From: VFKU01 sp038916785 | GTDB lineage: Bacteria; Hydrogenedentota; Hydrogenedentia; Hydrogenedentales; GCA-2746185 | NCBI GenBank assembly: GCA_038916785.1 | Contig: JBCLBO010000112.1 | Coordinates: 1-7,104, forward strand | Length of the DNA: 7,104 bases | Direction: 5' to 3' | Part shown: positions 4,861 through 7,104 of the stretch, in pieces | Layout of the letters: each line of letters begins with the position of its first letter | Numbering within the stretch: the stretch's first letter is position 1 | Notes under the pieces: generated by a model | What the model saw: only the letters and a program-made list of their open reading frames with translations | Told to the model about the DNA's origin: nothing | The model's database searches: none | Translations under genes and position numbers: made by a program

Positions 4861-6078
4861 ATGCCGCTCTCCGCCGAACAGCGCGAATGGCTCACGCTTG
4901 CCCTGGTACCGGGCATTGGCTCGACCCATTTCGTGCGTCTGCTCGCGCGTTTTCGCACGCCTTCGGAGGTCCTGCGCGCGGGCGAACGCGCGCTGGCCGA
5001 GGTCGTCCGCCCCACGCTCGCCCGGCAAATCACGCAGTATGCCGAGGTCGTCGATGTGGATGATCAAGAACGCCGGATGGACGCCTGCGCCGCTTCGCTG
5101 CTTACCCTGGACGACACGGCCTACCCCTGGCGCCTGGGCGAAATTTACGATCCGCCGCTCGCGCTCTTCGTGCGTGGCTCACTGCTGCCCGAAGACGAAC
5201 ACGCGGTCGCCATCGTCGGCACGCGCCGCCCCACGCCCTACGGCATTCGCATGGCGGAAAAACTCGCGCGCGAACTCGCCGCGCGCGGCATCACGGTCGT
5301 GAGCGGACTCGCCACGGGTATTGACGCCGCCGCGCACCGCGGCGCGCTCGAAGCGGGAGGACGCACCATTGCTGTACTCGGGAACGGCGTCGACGTAGTC
5401 TACCCGCGCGAAAACCGCGAGCTGACGGATCGAATCATCGAGCGTGGCTGCATCCTCTCGCAGTTTCCGATGGGCTACCCGCCGAACAAAGGCCATTTCC
5501 CGCGCCGCAACCGCCTCATTAGTGGCATGACGCTGGGCACGGTCGTCGTGCAAGCCCCGCGTGACTCCGGCGCGCTCATCACCGCGCACGCCGCGGTAGA
5601 GCAGGGCCGCGAAGTTTTTGCGGTCCCCGGCGAAGCCGGCATCCACGCCTCCGAAGGCCCGCACGGCCTCATCCGCGAAGGCGCGAAGCTCGTCGAATCG
5701 GCCGAAGACATCATCGTCGAACTCAACCTGCCCGCGTATCAGCGCCAACCCGTGGCGATGGCGGCCTCTTCGACGCTGGACTCCGAGAATAAATCCGGCG
5801 CTCCGCCGCATCGCTCCTCTCCGTCCACCGTGTCGACGAAGTCCACTCTGTCCACCACCCCCGCAGGCCCCCTGCGCCCCGCGGTCCCCGCGCCGCAGCC
5901 TCCGATCACCGACACTGAGCGCGAGGTCCTCTCCGTGCTCACCGCCGCCGGCAGCTTCGTGGACGAGATCGCCGCCGCCTGCCGCATTTCCATTGCCGAG
6001 GCCCTCAGCACGCTGACATTCCTCGAACTCAAAGGCCTCGTGCGTCAATTCAGCGGCAAGCGCTTCGCGCCACGATGA
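4861..6078 (+). CDS. dprA: DNA-processing protein DprA (Smf)
   Basis: DprA binds incoming single-stranded DNA in the cytoplasm and loads RecA during natural transformation. It is also widespread in bacteria not known to be competent. The 405-residue product has the full three-part layout. An N-terminal helix-hairpin-helix region includes LALVPGIGSTHF (13-24). The extended Rossmann fold (about 80-288) carries VAIVGTRRPTPYG (116-128), SGLATGIDAAAHRGA (148-162), GNGVDVVYPREN (174-185), FPRRNRLISG (213-222), SGALITAHAA (236-245) and GREVFAVPG (249-257). A C-terminal winged-helix domain follows at about 348-405. The linker (about 292-347) is rich in Ser, Thr and Pro and contains a 9-nt tandem array (STV, STK, STL, STT). 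The start at ATG 4861 is chosen over ATG 4825 because homologues begin near LSAEQREWLTLALVPGIG and a -10 box lies between the two ATGs. The stop overlaps the lpxK start (ATGA). Confidence 0.97.
   Translation: MPLSAEQREWLTLALVPGIGSTHFVRLLARFRTPSEVLRAGERALAEVVRPTLARQITQYAEVVDVDDQERRMDACAASLLTLDDTAYPWRLGEIYDPPLALFVRGSLLPEDEHAVAIVGTRRPTPYGIRMAEKLARELAARGITVVSGLATGIDAAAHRGALEAGGRTIAVLGNGVDVVYPRENRELTDRIIERGCILSQFPMGYPPNKGHFPRRNRLISGMTLGTVVVQAPRDSGALITAHAAVEQGREVFAVPGEAGIHASEGPHGLIREGAKLVESAEDIIVELNLPAYQRQPVAMAASSTLDSENKSGAPPHRSSPSTVSTKSTLSTTPAGPLRPAVPAPQPPITDTEREVLSVLTAAGSFVDEIAAACRISIAEALSTLTFLELKGLVRQFSGKRFAPR
5823..5858 (+). repeat. Four tandem 9-nt units (GTCSACNNN) inside the dprA linker
   Basis: Four consecutive nonamers share the core GTC(C/G)AC followed by three variable bases: GTCCACCGT, GTCGACGAA, GTCCACTCT and GTCCACCAC. 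The repeat is in frame and encodes four Ser-Thr-X triplets (X = Val, Lys, Leu, Thr) in the disordered linker between the Rossmann fold and the winged-helix domain. The core is a perfect or near-perfect 6-bp palindrome in each unit. The constant 6 bp and variable 3 bp suggest either a low-complexity coding repeat or an intruding short repeat. Confidence 0.7.
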
Positions 6079-7070
6079 GGGTGATTCGGGGGATCGCAGG
6101 GCGCATCCGCCGCGGCGATCGCATCCCCGCCCCCATCGCGCTCGCGCTCAGCGTATGCACTCCGGTCGTCCGCGTGGGTATGAGTCTGCGCAAGCTACGC
6201 CGCGTTCACCGCGTCAACGCCCGCGTCATCAGCTTTGGAAATATCACCGCTGGCGGCACAGGAAAAACGCCCGCTGTCATCGAGCGCGCGCTTGCCGAAA
6301 TCGCGGCCGGCCACCGCGTCGCCGTCCTCACGCGCGGCTATGCCGCCCCCTCCGGCGCGCGTCCCGCCGATTCCACCGATCTGCGCGGCGAGTCCGCCTA
6401 TGAGGCCCTCGGCGACGAGGCCGCGCTCATCCTTCAGAAAGTCGCAGGCGTGATCGTCATCAAGAACGCGGATCGCGTCGCCGGGGCCCGCCGCGCGATC
6501 GACCATCACCAATGCGATGTACTTCTGCTCGATGACGGGTTTCAATATCTGCGCCTCGCGCGCGACGAAGACGTCGTCCTCATCGACGCTACGAAACCCT
6601 TCGGCAACGGCCACCTGCTTCCGCGCGGAATCCTGCGCGAACCCCCGGCCGCGCTTGGCCGCGCCACTCACGTCATCGTCACACACGCCGACGCGGCCGC
6701 CGATCTGCACGAGCTCGACGCCCGCATTCGCGAACTCGCGCCGCACGCGCCCATCCGCCATACACGCCACGCGCCCGTCGCGCTACGCAATCTAGCGACA
6801 GGAGAGCGCGTACCCCTCGAATGGCTTCGGGGCCAGACCCTTAGCGTGGCCTGCGCCATCGCCGAACCCGGTCGCTTCATGAAAACCATCGAGAACCTTG
6901 GCGCGCGGATAGCGAAAGCCGCTTCCGCGCCCGACCACGCCCCAATCGAACCCGCGCTTAGCCTTCTGCGCGGCACAATCATCATCACCGAAAAGGACGC
7001 CGCCCGACTGTCGTCCCCGCAATCCAACGATACCTACGCCATGGAAATCGAGCTGAAAGACTGCTCGTAG
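6075..7070 (+). CDS. lpxK: Tetraacyldisaccharide 4'-kinase LpxK
   Basis: LpxK phosphorylates the 4' position of the tetraacyldisaccharide 1-phosphate lipid A precursor, forming lipid IVA on the cytoplasmic face of the inner membrane. The 331-residue product has the family length. It has a hydrophobic, basic N-terminal segment (about 17-42) that would touch the membrane, and the Walker A loop GNITAGGTGKTP at 55-66. Further motifs are GDEA (113-116), the LLLDDGFQYLRLARDEDVVL block (150-169) with the paired Asp153-Asp154, LLPRGILREP (181-190), AEPGRF (263-268), PDH (286-288) and TEKDA (305-309). All parts of an active kinase seem present. ATG 6075 overlaps the dprA stop in ATGA, so lpxK is probably translated by coupling to dprA. 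No separate promoter or ribosome binding site is evident. Its presence implies an outer membrane containing lipid A. Confidence 0.97.
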   Translation: MRVIRGIAGRIRRGDRIPAPIALALSVCTPVVRVGMSLRKLRRVHRVNARVISFGNITAGGTGKTPAVIERALAEIAAGHRVAVLTRGYAAPSGARPADSTDLRGESAYEALGDEAALILQKVAGVIVIKNADRVAGARRAIDHHQCDVLLLDDGFQYLRLARDEDVVLIDATKPFGNGHLLPRGILREPPAALGRATHVIVTHADAAADLHELDARIRELAPHAPIRHTRHAPVALRNLATGERVPLEWLRGQTLSVACAIAEPGRFMKTIENLGARIAKAASAPDHAPIEPALSLLRGTIIITEKDAARLSSPQSNDTYAMEIELKDCS

Positions 7071-7104
7071 CGTCATGCCGCGCGAATCGCACTGAATAGG
7101 GACA

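Noticed and set aside
4567..5067. 166-codon minus-strand open frame crossing the tex/dprA spacer
   Set aside because: It overlaps the dprA and tex starts in a wrong frame and covers both predicted promoters.
5179..6048. 289-codon minus-strand open frame opposite dprA
   Set aside because: DprA motifs are continuous on the plus strand. The reverse frame is Gly/Arg/Ala-rich with no known motif.
6195..6770. 191-codon minus-strand open frame opposite lpxK
   Set aside because: LpxK catalytic motifs fix the real frame on the plus strand. This is an antisense shadow.

Overview
The window is GC-rich and gene-dense, from a Gram-negative (diderm) bacterium. It carries lpxK (lipid A synthesis), the lipoprotein-processing pair lspA and lgt, and a DksA/TraR-type zinc-finger gene. 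No rRNA or taxonomic marker is present. The Lgt signature variant (GCFLNGCCYG), the dispersed-looking palindromes and the 9-nt repeat arrays recall Planctomycetota, Hydrogenedentota and related lineages. That placement is an impression, not a demonstration.

Layout. (1) Positions 1-1460, minus strand: a compact cluster, DksA/TraR-type protein, then lspA, then lgt. The lgt gene is cut by the left window edge. lspA and lgt overlap by 20 bp and encode consecutive bacterial lipoprotein maturation enzymes: Lgt adds the diacylglyceryl group and LspA then removes the signal peptide. (2) Positions 1461-1824: a 364-bp divergent spacer with small dyads but no gene or promoter I can defend. (3) Positions 1825-2058, plus strand: a 77-aa DUF2007-like protein with a strong ribosome binding site. 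(4) Positions 2059-2197: a convergent gap holding a striking three-stem palindromic element and a second long palindrome that reaches the tex stop codon. (5) Positions 2198-4699, minus strand: tex, with an unusually long basic, disordered C-terminal tail. (6) Positions 4700-4860: a divergent promoter region with an extended -10 promoter for tex, a degenerate 9-nt tandem array, and an extended -10 element 7 bp before the dprA ATG, which suggests a leaderless mRNA. (7) Positions 4861-7070, plus strand: dprA and lpxK joined by an ATGA stop/start overlap. The last 34 bp (7071-7104) show nothing identifiable.

The genes are mostly housekeeping: envelope biogenesis (lgt, lspA, lpxK), transcription-linked functions (Tex, DksA-like) and DNA uptake/recombination (dprA). 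I see no mobile element, CRISPR array, tRNA or defence system. The noteworthy signals are non-coding: hairpins with repeated apices at the convergent gap, two different 9-nt-period arrays (one inside the DprA linker), and the likely leaderless dprA start. I do not see evidence for a wholly new multi-gene system here.
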